Below are positions 5,521-5,541 of a stretch of 5,541 nucleotides of DNA, piece by piece. The DNA is from Candidatus Moranbacteria bacterium CG_4_9_14_3_um_filter_42_9 (GTDB lineage Bacteria > Patescibacteriota > Minisyncoccia > Moranbacterales > UBA2206): positions 1 to 5,541 of the forward strand of contig PFVN01000086.1 of assembly GCA_002790635.1 (NCBI GenBank). The letters run 5' to 3'. The number at the start of each line of letters is the position of its first letter. The first letter of the stretch is position 1. The notes below the pieces were generated by a model. It was not told where the DNA came from and did not search any database. It saw only the letters and a program-made list of their open reading frames with translations. Both the position numbers and the translations under genes were made by a program.

Positions 5521-5534
5521 ATTCACTATTCATT
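5521..5534. repeat. Two ATTCACT-type heptamers near the window end
   Basis: ATTCACT at 5521-5527 is followed by ATTCATT at 5528-5534, one base different. An inverted match, TAGTGAAT, lies at 5462-5469 against ATTCACTA at 5521-5528. This may be a decayed or starting heptamer array like the one before recA, but two units are close to chance in such AT-rich sequence. Confidence 0.35.
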
Positions 5535-5541
5535 AAATATC

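Overview
The window is a compact, moderately AT-rich bacterial segment with every recognisable gene on the + strand. It most resembles a Patescibacteria/CPR-type genome (for example Parcubacteria). That is my inference from the look of the FtsK, RodZ-like and RecA proteins, the tight gene packing, the near absence of Shine-Dalgarno sequences inside the operon and the extended -10 promoters; I ran no search. TGA is used as an ordinary stop (response regulator, recA), so there is no sign of UGA recoding.

Layout. 1-53 is the tail of an upstream unit ending in an intrinsic terminator (17-53). An extended -10 promoter (about 48-76) follows. It drives a single-domain response regulator (117-500), a small unrecognised membrane protein (509-793) and the DNA translocase FtsK (793-3144, overlapping the previous stop by one base). 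A gap of 111 bp leads to a RodZ-like membrane protein with a helix-turn-helix domain (3256-4260). A strong promoter across the end of that gene (4248-4276) starts a leader of about 160 nt that contains twelve perfect CCTATAA heptamers, and then recA (4446-5456). The last 85 bp are intergenic and contain repeat-like fragments.

Main discovery. The ftsK/rodZ-like gap is almost entirely a 103-bp non-coding element (3154-3256). It has 16-bp perfect terminal inverted repeats and is flanked by an exact 5-bp direct repeat, TGAAC. Removing the element and one TGAAC restores TAA-TTT-ATG-AAC-GGA-TTT, an ATG start for the RodZ-like gene only 3 bp after the ftsK stop and in the correct frame. The element therefore looks like a MITE that inserted one base into the start codon. 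Its last G now supplies the first base of a replacement GTG start, and the old ATG is left upstream in a 4-codon dead end. The element also carries a promoter-like sequence and a strong internal hairpin.

Second discovery. The recA leader has the CCTATAA array followed by two inverted near-copies (GGTTACA), and the second runs directly into the likely recA ribosome binding site. The array can pair with that site, giving a possible repeat-number-dependent control of RecA translation. Downstream of recA, a stretch shares four ordered blocks with the left end of the ftsK/rodZ element and may be a diverged relative.

The genes fit a chromosome-maintenance and cell-shape theme: FtsK (chromosome segregation at the septum), a RodZ-like envelope/cytoskeleton protein and RecA (recombination and repair), headed by an orphan CheY-like receiver whose kinase is not in the window.
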